Position numbers and translations under genes: made by a program | Part shown: positions 10,358-21,525 of the stretch, in pieces | Position numbering within the stretch: position 1 is the first letter of the stretch | Layout: each line of letters opens with the position of its first letter | Source: Intoshia linei | Lineage: Eukaryota; Orthonectida; Rhopaluridae | Assembly (NCBI GenBank): GCA_001642005.1 | Contig: LWCA01000210.1 | Span: 1-40,248 of the forward strand | DNA: 40,248 nt | Direction: 5' to 3' | Notes under the pieces: generated by a model | Told to the model about the DNA's origin: nothing | Database searches by the model: none | The model's input: only the letters and a program-made list of their open reading frames with translations

Positions 10358-11986
10358 ATGACAACTGAAATTAAATCAAAATGTAATTTTGAAGCCAAAT
10401 TGATTGGTGATATGTTGGTTCAAGAATATTATGAATTTGTCGAAAAAAATAATTATAACGTAATTTACTTTATTTATCATAATGATTTACAATCAATGTA
10501 CTATATGAGTGTTTCCCAATTGTTTCTCACCCTCTTTATCGTGATTGTATTAAAAAATGAAAAAAAGGTTTTATCAATTTTTTTATTTATTTGCACTTTA
10601 TCAGTGTTTCTCTACCGATACACCCAGGACCCTACCCAGATCGAAATAAGCCCAACGAAAAATGATAGATTTGGGTATGATCCTATCCGAATGATTGTCC
10701 CTTTTGGTACATGTGTCCCGATGGCTCTATAAACGAATATGAAGAATGTTGACAACCTTTATTTTATAGTGTTACCCGGTAAAATATAGTTTAATATTGA
10801 TTGGTTTTTTATAATCAAATTAGTAATAAGTGGTTTAGCAGTTTCTACTTTATTGGCCGGATGAGAAATTCTGAATTTTCAGACTTTTTACCATTTTTAC
10901 TGAAATTGTCTCAATATGTAACCAAAAAATGTGTTTGAGTTCAAAAATTACCAAAGTTTAAACTGGTTATTTTTAATTTCAAAACATTTATTATAGATAA
11001 TTAGTTAAATAATTGTTTAACAATTTTTTACATTAAATTTAGAAATTAAAATACATGTATGCAACAAATGCCGAGTTTATTTGGAATGGAAATTGTTTAA
11101 CTAATCAAGAAAATATAGTTGATTTTTATCGTCAAATGCCACAGTCAAAATTTCAAATACTGAGTATGGACGCTCAACCTACATTTAAAGGTTTTAGTTT
11201 GTACATTTGTGATATAAGTTCCTGCCCGTAATTTTACTATTCAAAAGATAATTAATATGACATAATTTTTATAAAAATTTAAAAAAAAACCGAAAATTTT
11301 ATAAAAATAATACGATTTATAAATTATAAATTTGTGATAATCCTTACAAATGTCAATAGTTTTTTTATTCGCCATTTTATTAAATTAAATTAAGTCCTAC
11401 CTGATCTTAAATTTTTTCTTCAAAGTATTACATTTTTTAACGTAAAATAAAAATAATTATATGTTTTTTGGGTCGATTATTGAAAAGATTTGAGAAACAA
11501 TATGTATATTAATAGTAAATTGTATAGATCTATAAACATATTTTATTGACTTATGAAGGGCGATTTAAACAAATATGTGAATTATTGACTTGTAATTCTA
11601 AAAAAGCTAAAGAACCACTGCGTTAGACCTATATAAAATAGAGTAATGGTATCTGAATATTATAAAACGCACTATGACAGGATAAAGTTGTCCCATATAT
11701 ATTGTATACCAGTTTGAAAATTTCTCGTATCCTTCTGTAATCGTAATTCAGCTATAATTGAGAATTATCTGTAGCTTAAAAGAGCCTTTTTTGTTTATGT
11801 TTACGTGTTAATTTTATATTTTTAGCCAACTGCTACCCAAATTCCATTTCATATATGGTATCAGTTTCAGGAAATGTTACGTATACTTTATTGGAAGAAA
11901 AACACCATTTTACTCACTACTTCTTTTTAAGTCAAGTTGACGGGACGATAAAGATTGTTAAAGAAGTTTATAGAACACAAGCTTAA
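10358..11986 (+). CDS. NXT1: NTF2-related mRNA export factor (p15/NXT1-2-like)
   Basis: Three exons: 10358-10459, 11043-11190 and 11826-11986 (introns 583 and 635 nt), giving 136 residues, close to the roughly 140 of NXT1/NXT2. The N-terminus (MTTEIKSKCNFEAKL) is the first helix of an NTF2 fold. Exon 2 carries the family block AEFIWNGNCLTNQENIVDFY, corresponding to the WNGN..G.E....F block of p15, followed by a DAQP motif as in NXT. Exon 3 supplies the beta-sheet and ends in a conserved-looking VKEVYRTQA. p15 dimerises with NXF1/TAP and helps export mRNA through nuclear pores. Choosing between NXT1 and NXT2 is not possible. Reading through the exon 1 donor gives a longer 124-codon ORF that I regard as intron. 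The 583-nt first intron holds an odd cysteine-containing segment (see findings). Confidence 0.85.
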
Positions 11987-12204
11987 AATATTTAATAACT
12001 AAATTGTACAAATATTTTTGTAATTAAAACTAAATTTTTTTAATTTGTTGTTGGATTAAGAGTATTTGTAAAATTGAAGTTATCAAAAAAAATAGGAAAA
12101 GAGATTTTACCTCATGTTAAAAATTAGTAAAATTTTTCTCAAGGTTTTTTTAAAATCGTAATAAGGAATTTTTAAATTAAAGGCCTGAAACGGTATTGTT
12201 TATT

Positions 12205-12315
12205 AAATTTTATTAATGTTTTGATAAAGTGGGATTTTTAAAATAATAATTTAGCAGTTGTCTAAGCTTTGGGGTAGAATACCAACATGTGGCAACTCTG
12301 CAATAATGTATTTTA
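12205..12315 (+). repeat. Dispersed repeat C, copy 1
   Basis: The stretch running from 'aaattttattaatg' through 'agcagttgtctaagctttgg' is closely matched at 29318-29425 inside the hAT MITE in PSMD6 intron 4 ('agcagttttctaagctttgg'). A 68-codon minus-strand ORF (12251-12457) overlaps it and is not taken as a gene. Confidence 0.55.
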
Positions 12316-12577
12316 CATAATAAACTAACTTTTTTACTAATACCAGCACATGCTGGTAACACCTTTGCTGATAACCGAATAATTCAAGTTTATATAAAAC
12401 CCAGCAAAAGAAATGAGACAGTAAATGTGAAACTCTGAGTATTTTGTAACAGTACATCTATCAATAAATTCAAATGGTAAAACGTATATAAACATTTAAG
12501 GTAGTAATATTCTCATTGACACATTGAAATATAGTTGATTTTTTTTGAAATTTTAGCGATTTTATAGAAATGTATAT

Positions 12578-12587
12578 CGAGGCCTCG
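12578..12587. promoter_or_regulatory. GC-rich palindrome upstream of the lipase gene
   Basis: CGAGGCCTCG is a perfect 10-bp palindrome in very AT-rich surroundings, 130 nt before the lipase start codon. A second possible site, TATCGATA (12709-12716, the DRE-like octamer), lies immediately before that codon. Function is inferred only. Confidence 0.2.
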
Positions 12588-12717
12588 CCCTTCGATAAAC
12601 TCATATTTACAGTGTTTGAGAATCGCTGCTGTATAAATTGATTTTTATTTACTTAAAGTGTATACATTTCTTTGTTTACAGAATATTAACATAAATATAT
12701 ATTTCAAGTATCGATAA

Positions 12718-15700
12718 ATGATATTTCCTATGTGGGTACACATTTTTTTATTCATAAATTTCAAAATTATGAAAGTAACATCGGATTCCACGGTAATTTA
12801 GACAAATACTTAAATATTTTACTTATGTCTAAAGATTGAAAGAATAAAAAAAGATGGATATAATGGAATAAAACATGATGTTATCACATCAGATGGATAC
12901 ATAATAACAATACATCAAATTACACCAAAAAAACTAAACTCTGCAGTTGTCTTTGTTCAACATGGTCTAATGGGTAGTTCGTATATTTGGTTAGATAATG
13001 GACCCAAGTCAGCTCTCGGTACTACATGACTTTAATACGCATAGTTTTAATTAAAATTAATTGATATTTACTTTTAAATAGCATACGTACTATCTGACGC
13101 AGGATATAATGTATTTTTGGGAAACGTCAGAGGAAATTATTATGGTCTAAAACATGATAGAATGTCTGCAAAAGACGACGCATTTTGGGATTTTAGGTAA
13201 TCAAATTAAAATTGTATATAATTCAATTAATTAATTTAAAATACTTTAAAAAGTTTCGACGAAATTAGCCAAATTGATTTACCGAGTATGTTAAATTACG
13301 TGCTAAAGTTAACAAAAAAAAAAAAATTGCATTATATTGGCCATTCTCAAGGAACTATCATGATGTTTCTGTTGTGTTCGACTGACCCATATTGGAATAC
13401 AAAGGTAGTGTATAATGCATAATTTTTCTCGCAGAATTGAAAATTTTTCATAAATTTTTGATAGATTGAAAAACATTATGCTATGACACCTGTCGGTAGC
13501 ATAAAATCTTTAAATACTATGGGACGTACAATTTTAAATAGTTTTGGACGCAAAACATGGGTGATTTATATAAAAATGTGATAATTATTTTATAGAACCC
13601 CATATCTATATTATGCAACTACGCTTTTGTTAAACACTACAGCAAGATTTACTCTTTTTTAACAAAATTATGGACATCACTAAGTAATTTCGCCATGATT
13701 TATTTTATAAATCTGATAGCTGGACCGGACAAAAATTGTTTAAAAAATGTTAGTTTGTTATTTATTGATAAAACTAAAATAATTTAGTCTAAAGTAAAGT
13801 ACATACTAATAAGATCTCCAGCAGGTACGTCTGTAAAAAATATGAAACACTATTTACAGGTAAAATACAATGTACAAATGATTCTAAAAGTTTTTTTGCA
13901 ACGCACCATGTGTTCCCCTGATGAATTATAAAAATGAAATGCACCCAAAATTTTTTATTACCCCATTCAACCACGATTTCAGCCTACATATTACTAATTT
14001 ATTTTGATTAAACTTTAATTTAAAGCCAAAATTCATCAAAAATGAATTATTGAAAAAATATTTTATTGTTATTTTATCGACATTTTAAATTGAATATTAA
14101 ATTAGAACCCTAAAAATTTTTTAGAAAAAATTACTTTATTGGTAAAAATGTCAGTAGAAATGTAAAAAAATTAAAATTAAATTTTCTTTACTTTGAACTT
14201 TGTGTTCATCATTCATCTGGCCTATTGTACAGTGTCTAACACTCGACACTACTTTCAACACAGTTGGTGAGATATGGGTTTTCCACCATAAATTCTATCC
14301 AAAATTTCTTTACGATAATAAATTTTTTTAATATTAATACGAAATAATTAAATTAAAGTATTTAGATCTATCATAACAATGGCGTATTCAGAAGATATGA
14401 TTATGGGGATTATGGAAATATGGAAAAATATAATATGGTATACTAGCTTTTGGATTTTCCCCATAAAGGTTGGTAAAATTAAATTTTTCCCAAAAGGGTT
14501 AGTAAAAGTGAATTCTTTCCTTAAGGGTTGTTAAAAGTGGATTTTTCAATGATGGATATTGAAAAAATTTCAAATTAAACAAAATTATTCATAAGGACTG
14601 CAATGGCAAAATCACTGAAACTCCAAATAGACGGTAACATATACAAAATTTCTACCTCTGAAATTTACGTTTTTCCCAGTCAAAAATACTTGAATATATT
14701 ATCAGCCATTATTTTTCACATTATTAACACACAATTGAATTAAAATAATTAAATAAATAATAAATTAAATAAAAATAAAGTAAATTAAAATTAAATATTA
14801 AAATTAATATATATAATAATATAACATAAGTATTCATCCTACAATTTCAAGAAAATGTGCATTTTCAAAAAAAGGTCTACACATTTTCAAAACAGAAATG
14901 TGGGTTTAAATCTCATAGATTGATTGTTACTTTATATAATTAAGGATAATTTATCATCATATATACACACATATGTATAATATATTACTATGATATATTT
15001 AAAATTAAAATTTAGATTACACCTCCAATATACGATTTTAGCAGAATAAATGTAAAGACAATTTTCTATCAGGGAATGAAAGATTCTATTTCAAATCCAA
15101 CAGTAAATATACATTGTTTTTTAGACTTAAGACTCCACTGACCCATTATTTCACCCAAAATGGTTAGCGAGTCCCATTAAAAAATCATTAATTAAATAAC
15201 AGCCAACACTAATGATACTAATGATTTATTAAGCCTTTTATCTTGGCAAAATACTGTTTTTTAAATAGGCCTCTACTTAAATCCAACTAATTTTATCAAC
15301 TATGAATATTATTATATATAACAGCCCTAGAATTTCAAAAAATTTACAGGTGGTACAGTTGTATCCTGTTAACAAAAATGTCAATCTAAATAAGTGACGA
15401 ATTCACAGTAAAAAAACAGTTTAGTATTCATATATTTTTTTCCGAAATATTTTATTAATAAAAACAAATTGTACACCAAAAAAAGTGAAATAATATTCTA
15501 ATATTTCGATAAAAAATAAATATTAATCCTCCAATTTCAAAAAAAAGGTGCATTGAACGTCTACACATTTTTAATAAAAAAATATGGGTGAAAATATATA
15601 TAATTCATTTCTTCGGAATTTTTTTTATTGTTACGCAATTTTTAAATTTCAAATTCATTAACAAAAAAAATTAAGATGGAATAATTCACTTTAAAGTAAA

Positions 15701-16276
15701 AATTAATGTGATATAAGATGGTTCCACCTGAAACAAATTTAAGAACCACACTCTTAAAGGATTGATAATAGTGATTAGTATGATTTTTAAGTTAGATTTT
15801 CAACGTGAATTTATTTTTTTGGTATAATAAAAATGTGCCTTCAGCAGAGCTAGGTTTCGTTTGTACGTAGTACATAACAGTCAATTTAGTATAAATATAT
15901 AATTACACAAGATTTATAAAATTGCATAAGCTATTTCATAAAAGATCAAAAATATAGTAATTTAGTATATAGTAATTTGTCAAGTTTAAATGATAGGTAA
16001 AAGTGGAATTTTCCTTAAGAGTTGCTAAATTTTCATTTTTAGTAAAAATTGTTGGTTTAAAGAATATTCTATTTAAATTATAGAACCATATCTGACTGTT
16101 TTATATATTTGATTGTATATAAAGAATTTTAGAATATGAATATTACATCTAACCTCGTAAAATCATTGGTCAAAACTAGAAAATATGATTCATGGAACCA
16201 CATTCATTTTGTTTGGGGTAATGACATTAAAAGCACAATATATCGACATATAATTAAAGATATTGAATCAAATTGA
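12718..16276 (+). CDS. Secreted or lysosomal acid lipase (LIPA/gastric lipase family)
   Basis: Ten exons: 12718-12792, 12835-13018, 13082-13196, 13254-13404, 13465-13560, 13596-13748, 13788-13859, 14366-14437, 15016-15102 and 16133-16276. All are GT-AG with matching phases, giving 382 residues (family about 400). Exon 1 gives a hydrophobic, signal-peptide-like start (MIFPMWVHIFLFINF). Family blocks follow in order: DGYIITIHQI; VVFVQHGLMGSS; SDAGYNVFLGNVRGN; FWDFSFDEI; and LHYIGHSQGT with nucleophile Ser156. Later come RRYDYGDYGNM and TPPIYDFSRINV, then Asp329 in FYQGMKD and His358 in WNHIHFVWG. The catalytic triad is therefore intact. Such enzymes hydrolyse triglycerides and cholesteryl esters in the lysosome or gut. 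The short introns (35-63 nt) come first; the last three (506, 578 and 1030 nt) hold repeats. Confidence 0.9.
14455..14545 (+). repeat. Short tandem 'ggttggtaaaa' repeat units
   Basis: Three diverged units of the form '(a)gg(g)ttggtaaaa..tgaattttttcc' lie in lipase intron 8. The same unit recurs at 16000-16060, 28800-29275 and 32380-32590. Confidence 0.5.
15270..16075. mobile_element. TIR element in the last lipase intron, hosting R1 and D
   Basis: The left end 'tctacttaaatccaac' (about 15273) and the right end 'gttggtttaaagaatattct' (about 16049) form an inverted pair like the better-preserved element at 32320-32612. Inside lie an R1 copy (from 15321) and a D copy (15755-15900). It may be a nested insertion or one composite unit. 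Boundaries are approximate. Confidence 0.45.
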
Positions 16277-17887
16277 CAGAATTGCAATTAATTTACAATC
16301 ATTGTTAATAAATGTTATTGTTCAGAAATATCTAAAGTTCTTTGTTTATAAACAGTATAAATACACTTGTGTGCTACACAAATGTACTAACTTAATCTAT
16401 TGAATCTACTACTATTGTATGGCAGTCGATTTATTAGCCATTACATAAAATGCGTTTACATTAAATAAAGTGACTTAACATCAAATTGTAAATTCTATCA
16501 TCAAATAAATACAATAGTAGTCAATATAAAGTAATTAGACAAGAGTTTTATTTAATTTGAAGGCAATTTATTACGTCTAGCAACAATACATATATTTGTG
16601 CTCAAATTAAATGTTATAGCATCAGTAAAGTTAATTTTCCAAGTTAATTTATCAAATAATAACATTGTAGTGATATAATCACTATGAGAAGTGAACTTTA
16701 TATATAATTGATAATTTAAATAATAAATTCTTCGAACTCTTTAAATTGTACAATCTTCCTGATTCCTTCGTACAATAAATTTATCGTTACTAACATTTAA
16801 AGTCAAATTAATTTTATTCAACTTCAAATTTATTATCAATCATCAAATTCAAATTTTTATAAATCAAATAAATAATTATATTTAATGCAAATGAATACAC
16901 TGCGTTCACGTTTATTAGAACATAATGCAATTCATAAGTAATCCAATAAGTTGTTTTCAAAAATTAAAAATTTTATGAAATTAATTATTGGTTGAATCAA
17001 AATCAATATTTATCGGAGACAAAAAAAAGAGGGCGTCCCAAAGGAGCCACGAGGGCTTTAATTGTAGATTAAATAAACATTAATTAGTAGTAAATTTACT
17101 GTTTTCCTCATCTTATTTATATATAATTTGATACTACATATGCGATTTAATTTGATGTTTATTGTAATTATTTGACTATTCAATTATCTATTTTGATTTA
17201 AATTCAATTTTATTTTCTTAAAAATATAATTATTTTGAGTTGTCTGAATTTTATCGTCCTATCTATTTTATTGTATTATAATTTGTAGAATATTTTTGAT
17301 ATTCAAATCATTTCGTTTTGAAAGTTGATATCATTCATGAATATCATTGTGATATAGTGGAAAGTTAAAATTCTATTGCATATAATTTACAATTAACAAC
17401 TCAAACTTTGACAAACTTCAGTTGATCAGCGACACAAATCATCTTTGTGACATACCGTTATAAATTATTATTACTAATCTACAAATAAATACATTCATAC
17501 ATTATTGTTACAAACAAGTACATCTTATGTAATATAAAATGGTATAATAAACAAAAAAAATGAAATTTTATTCACCATTGCAATACCAAAATTCGACATA
17601 ATGAGTTAATCTCCAGTTACATACAAATATAACACTCTTATAAAGCAATCAAATATAATCATGTAATGTTTGTTTGAATGCTAATGATGATGATATTATA
17701 ACGATGTCAAAGAATACAATGTTTTTATTACAATTAATATTGTGACACGATAATTAACTGTTATATTATTAGATCATTAGAAATTTCCTTCACAAATAGA
17801 CAATAAATAGATATATCATTAGTTTTACATCATACTGCACAAATTATCATTCTAAAGCATAATTGTATATTGCAACATTATAACGAA
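16277..17887. other. AT-rich intergenic, no gene seen
   Basis: No exon recognised. A short GC-richer patch at about 17027-17057 (agggcgtcccaaaggagcc) stands out from its surroundings but has no visible RNA fold or coding frame. The remainder is long runs of A+T, presumably including the promoter of the gene at 17888. Confidence 0.4.
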
Positions 17888-18662
17888 ATGAAATCAATTT
17901 TTTCACGAAACAAGCATCTTTTTGGGATTACAAAACAAAACTATTGTTTCAACATTATGAAATCATGTGCAACTAAAAATGAAACATTACTGGTGGACAA
18001 CAACGATGAAACTCCATTAATAAAGATTATTAAAAATTTAAAAGAAGGTGATACATTTATGCAAAGTTTCATGATGAGCATACAAAGCAATTCATACAAC
18101 GAAACATTGAATACAAAAGTAAAAACAATTCCTCCGAGTCCTCCCAAAAGATTTAAATCTAGTAAAAGAGCATCTATTCGAAAAAAGAGAGTTTTATTGG
18201 AATCTACTTTAACGGACGCGTCGTTTAATTTGATTGTCCATTTTAACACTTCTAAAGATGTGACAAATGCGAAATCTACAAAAATAAACCTAAACAAGGA
18301 GTTTAAAAGTACCTCTGATATTGAACACACATGTAATAGTTGTAATGTAATGACAAAAAATGAAAATAACAATCAGGACCAAGATTTATGTTCACTAATT
18401 CCGAACCAGGGTTCATTCCAGTCTGAATTGTGTAGCTATTGTACCGAATATACAGAATTTAGTTTTAATGAACAAAAAGGTTTTTATATTTTTTATTTTA
18501 AATTTTACTGGTATTTACTTTTTAATGTATTAATTTTTTTGATATTTAGACATTCCAAAATACTCACATATTGAAATATTACAAAATTACAACAAAAAAT
18601 TAAAATCAACGTGTCTTGAATACAAACATATCAATCTGAAAAACTTTAAGATTTATGTTTGA
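17888..18662 (+). CDS. Unrecognised two-exon protein with paired cysteines
   Basis: Exon 1 is 17888-18479 and exon 2 is 18550-18662, with a 70-nt GT-AG intron in phase 1. The product is 234 residues, starting at the ATG (MKSIFSRNKHLF); a slightly earlier in-frame codon is only TTG. I do not recognise a family. There is a lysine/arginine-rich patch after a proline motif (PPSPPKRFKSSKRASIRKKR), which could be a nuclear localisation signal. Further on come CNSC and LCSYC pairs about 40 residues apart, and a short C-terminal tail IPKYSHIEILQNYNKKL. It has no signal peptide or membrane segment once the intron is removed. Composition and splice phase support a real gene. The minus-strand ORF covering 17941-18372 is a shadow. 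Confidence 0.65.
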
Positions 18663-19911
18663 AATAATAATTGTGTTAATAAATTTTTTCATCACATATT
18701 TAAATATTTATTTGTCAGTTCTATAGTTTCCATTTTTCTACATCGCTGTCAATTTTTTTAATATTATTTGATATTATTATAATTTTAGCATAACTTATGA
18801 TCCATAATGTTTATTTTAATCACGTACTCTTTATTACAGACTAATGTATTACAATTTAGACTTATCGTTTTATATTTCACCAAAATTGTGAAATTCGCAA
18901 AATTGATTAATTAAAATTGGGAATATTCGTTTTTTTTATTTTAAATTGTGTTAATGTAATTGTTAGTATTATAATATAACTAGGTTGACTGTAAATTAGT
19001 AAATTAAGTAAATTTTGTGCACTAAACTAATGTTCGACTCTCTATTAAAACTAGTCAAAAACTGTTAAACTAATTTTATTATAATATAATTATATAAAAA
19101 AATATATTAATATAATATACGAAATATTCATTGTTTTATCAAAAAAATGAAAAAAGCAGGTTAATGTTGTTATTAATTAATTAATGAAATGATAGTGACT
19201 CATATACTCACATACTCATATAATGTATACTATACACACTCAGTGTATAGCAAAAAAACAACATTATTATAATATCTAACAATATTCATGTTAAGTTTTA
19301 TTTTATTTTATTAATTATTAATCTAATATCAATTACGATACAAAACCAATTAAATAATTGTGAAACTAAATTTTCATATGTTGCGTGCTTAAAATTAAAA
19401 GTATCTTTTAATTACATTTAATGTAAATGTTAATCGTTTTAAAAACTAAACAGAATTTATATTTTAAAAAATTTTATTAAAATTTTGACTTATTTTATTC
19501 CGATAAAAAAGAGTAATTTTTGTTTTTCACGCTGAAGGACTGAATTTCTGAAAATGAATTGTTCGATATTTCTTTCGGAAAACTGTATTAAAATTAGTTT
19601 TTTAAAACTCTACGCCTTTCACTTTCTTAAATAAATTGTTACAGACAAACAGACATACGATTTTAGTAAAATCCTTTACTTATATAAAATTAAATGTCTA
19701 TATGTGTGTTATCGTTTCTTTTAAAAATGAATAGTTCTAGAATTTAAACAAAACTAACTTCTAATAAAGTTTTTCGAAAGTGATGTAGTGATTGTGCCGG
19801 GAAAAAAACCGTGACAAAATATCCTTTTTCGAATACTTTTTTTAAAAATATCTTATTCTAACCACAAATTACTAACGCTTAAGGGAATTATTCTCTTTTT
19901 CTAATATTTTT
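18663..19911. other. AT-rich intergenic with repeat-like patch
   Basis: No gene seen. The part around 19630-19720 ('acagacaaacagacatacga', then 'gtaaaatcctttacttatat') looks like a transposon-derived repeat, but I have no second good copy here. Confidence 0.35.
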
Positions 19912-20184
19912 TTGAAAAATATTATGAGTTGTTTACAAACTGGAACGCTATTATCAAGATTGTTAAAATTAAATGAAGCCCTTATAACTGTTCAACCTAC
20001 ATCACCACATAATGAAAGAAATTTCTCTACAGCTTCTAATTTCGTTACAAAACGTAGAACGCGTTTAAAAGACGAATCTATCAATACTATGTGTGTTTTG
20101 AAACACTTTTTCAACAATCTAAAATCAATAAATTTTTTTCTAATTCAATTTGTAAACTTCAATCTATATTCTGTTTTTTTTTAA
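19912..20184 (+). pseudogene. hAT transposase C-terminal (dimerisation) fragment
   Basis: The translated frame contains HNERNFSTASNFVTKRRTRL followed by KDESINTMCVLKHFF. This is the hATC dimerisation motif of hAT transposases (S/NER.FS.A..I.TK.R..L...N....FL..N). Only the last third of the domain is present and the frame runs into low-complexity sequence, so it is a dead fragment. The frame opens on TTG; an internal ATG lies at 19923. Confidence 0.7.
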
Positions 20185-20455
20185 ATTAAATTTCTTTTTG
20201 TTTCTAAAATTAATTAAGCTTTCTAAAATTTTTAATGCTTCTATATTATATATCAGTAATGGCAAAGTACGTGTTTGCGTGTAAAAAATACACACTTGAC
20301 ATTTTTTTTTACACACTTGAAAAAATATATAAGTTGACTTTAAATAAAAAATAAAATCAATAAAAAATTCAAATGTATTACTAAATTAATTAACGATATT
20401 TTAATACATCTAATATTATCTATAAAATTCAAAGATTTATAGCCAATTTTTCAAA

Positions 20456-20990
20456 TTGCGTGGGTCATCCTCTGGTTGGATTTCATTGGATTATACACCA
20501 AGAAGTACTCTGCTCTATAACAGCTCTGAGTCACTTAAATATGATTGTTATCACTGTAACCAAAATCATTATCTACATCCAAGCACGCGCCTTACACAAA
20601 AGAGAATTCACTTTGATTTTAAAGGAAGTAGAATCAAGTTGTAATGGACTGCTTATGTACAGCAATATCAGATGCTCAGTAGAAGTCAAGTTCTTGAGCG
20701 TTTTGTGGAATGCTTATCAAACATTAAAACATTTTTAAGATATAAAAATAACTCTCAATTAGATTATAACGATTTGATTGTTAGTCTTATGTTTTTTATT
20801 GATCTTTCCTAGCATTTAAATGAACTTAACCTTAAATTTCAAGGGTACGGGAAGACTTGTTGTAATGTTTAGTATTATTAAGGCATTTGACTGTAAACTA
20901 TCAATATTCTATCGTGATATAGAAAATAAAGATTACAAATATTTCCCTAAATTGAAAAAATTCATGATAGAATCAATTTTTTAAATCTAA
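20456..20990 (+). pseudogene. Degenerate hAT transposase core (GTF2IRD2/ZBED-like)
   Basis: In the frame from about 20460, VGFHWIIHQEVLCSITAL, then ARALHKREFTLILKEVESSC and LLMYSNIRCSVEVKFLSVLW match the middle of GTF2IRD2/ZBED-type hAT transposases (FHCIIHQEALC..., the R.LNHRQF..LLEE segment, the Y..VRWLS.GKVL.RF segment). After a stop at 20736-20738 the homology resumes near 20790 (FFIDLS, stop, HLNELNLKFQGYGKTCC), as in the family's LNLKLQGK block. Premature stops and drift make this inactive. It lies downstream of the hATC piece at 19912, the wrong order for one element, so two insertions are likely. Confidence 0.7.
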
Positions 20991-21204
20991 ATAAATGTAA
21001 AAATTATTTTTTTAACTCATTTTCAATCAAGTTGTTCGACTTAATTGACGGTTTGGATTGATCTAATATTTTTTTAATAGAAACACACCAGAAAAAAATT
21101 TCTGAAAATAGTATTAAATTTAACACACCTAGTTTTAGTTGGCTGCCATCACTGTTATATATGAATAAAATTTTTTTATTTTTCACTGGAAATCACAATC
21201 ACTA

Positions 21205-21525
21205 GAGTGATGTTTTTATGCACGATTTATTTTCGGAAATAAACTCCTTCATGGTAAAAACCACAATTCCCCCCTTTTTTTTAAAAAATAAAATTCACCC
21301 CAAAATTTAAAAAACTCAATTCTGGGTTAGTTTTTTTAACTCGTTTAATTTTCAAAAAAAAGAAAAGATTTGGGCTTTTTGACCCGTAAGATGTGAGTCT
21401 GAGTAGTTAAAATTTATTTTGCTAACACTCCCGGAAAAAACTGTAATTGAAATGTGGACTTTGTAAAATTCTAAGATTAATAGTTATTAAAATAAACGGT
21501 AACAAACACACAAACAAATATTGCA
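21205..21525 (-). repeat. Dispersed repeat R1, left part, reversed
   Basis: Reversed counterparts of the 8480-8720 segment are seen: 'actgtaattgaaatgtgga', 'gtaacaaacacacaaacaaa' and 'tttttgacccgtaagatgtg'. The 81-codon plus-strand ORF over 21447-21692 is made of this repeat. Confidence 0.6.

Noticed and set aside
10460-10732. Continuation of the NXT exon 1 ORF to 124 codons
   Set aside because: The NTF2 family alignment resumes exactly at the exon 2 acceptor at 11043; the extension reads through a good GTAATT donor.
12251-12457. 68-codon minus-strand ORF
   Set aside because: It overlaps dispersed repeat C, which recurs at 29318-29425.
17941-18372. 143-codon minus-strand ORF
   Set aside because: It is the antisense shadow of exon 1 of the gene at 17888, with leucine/phenylalanine-rich composition.
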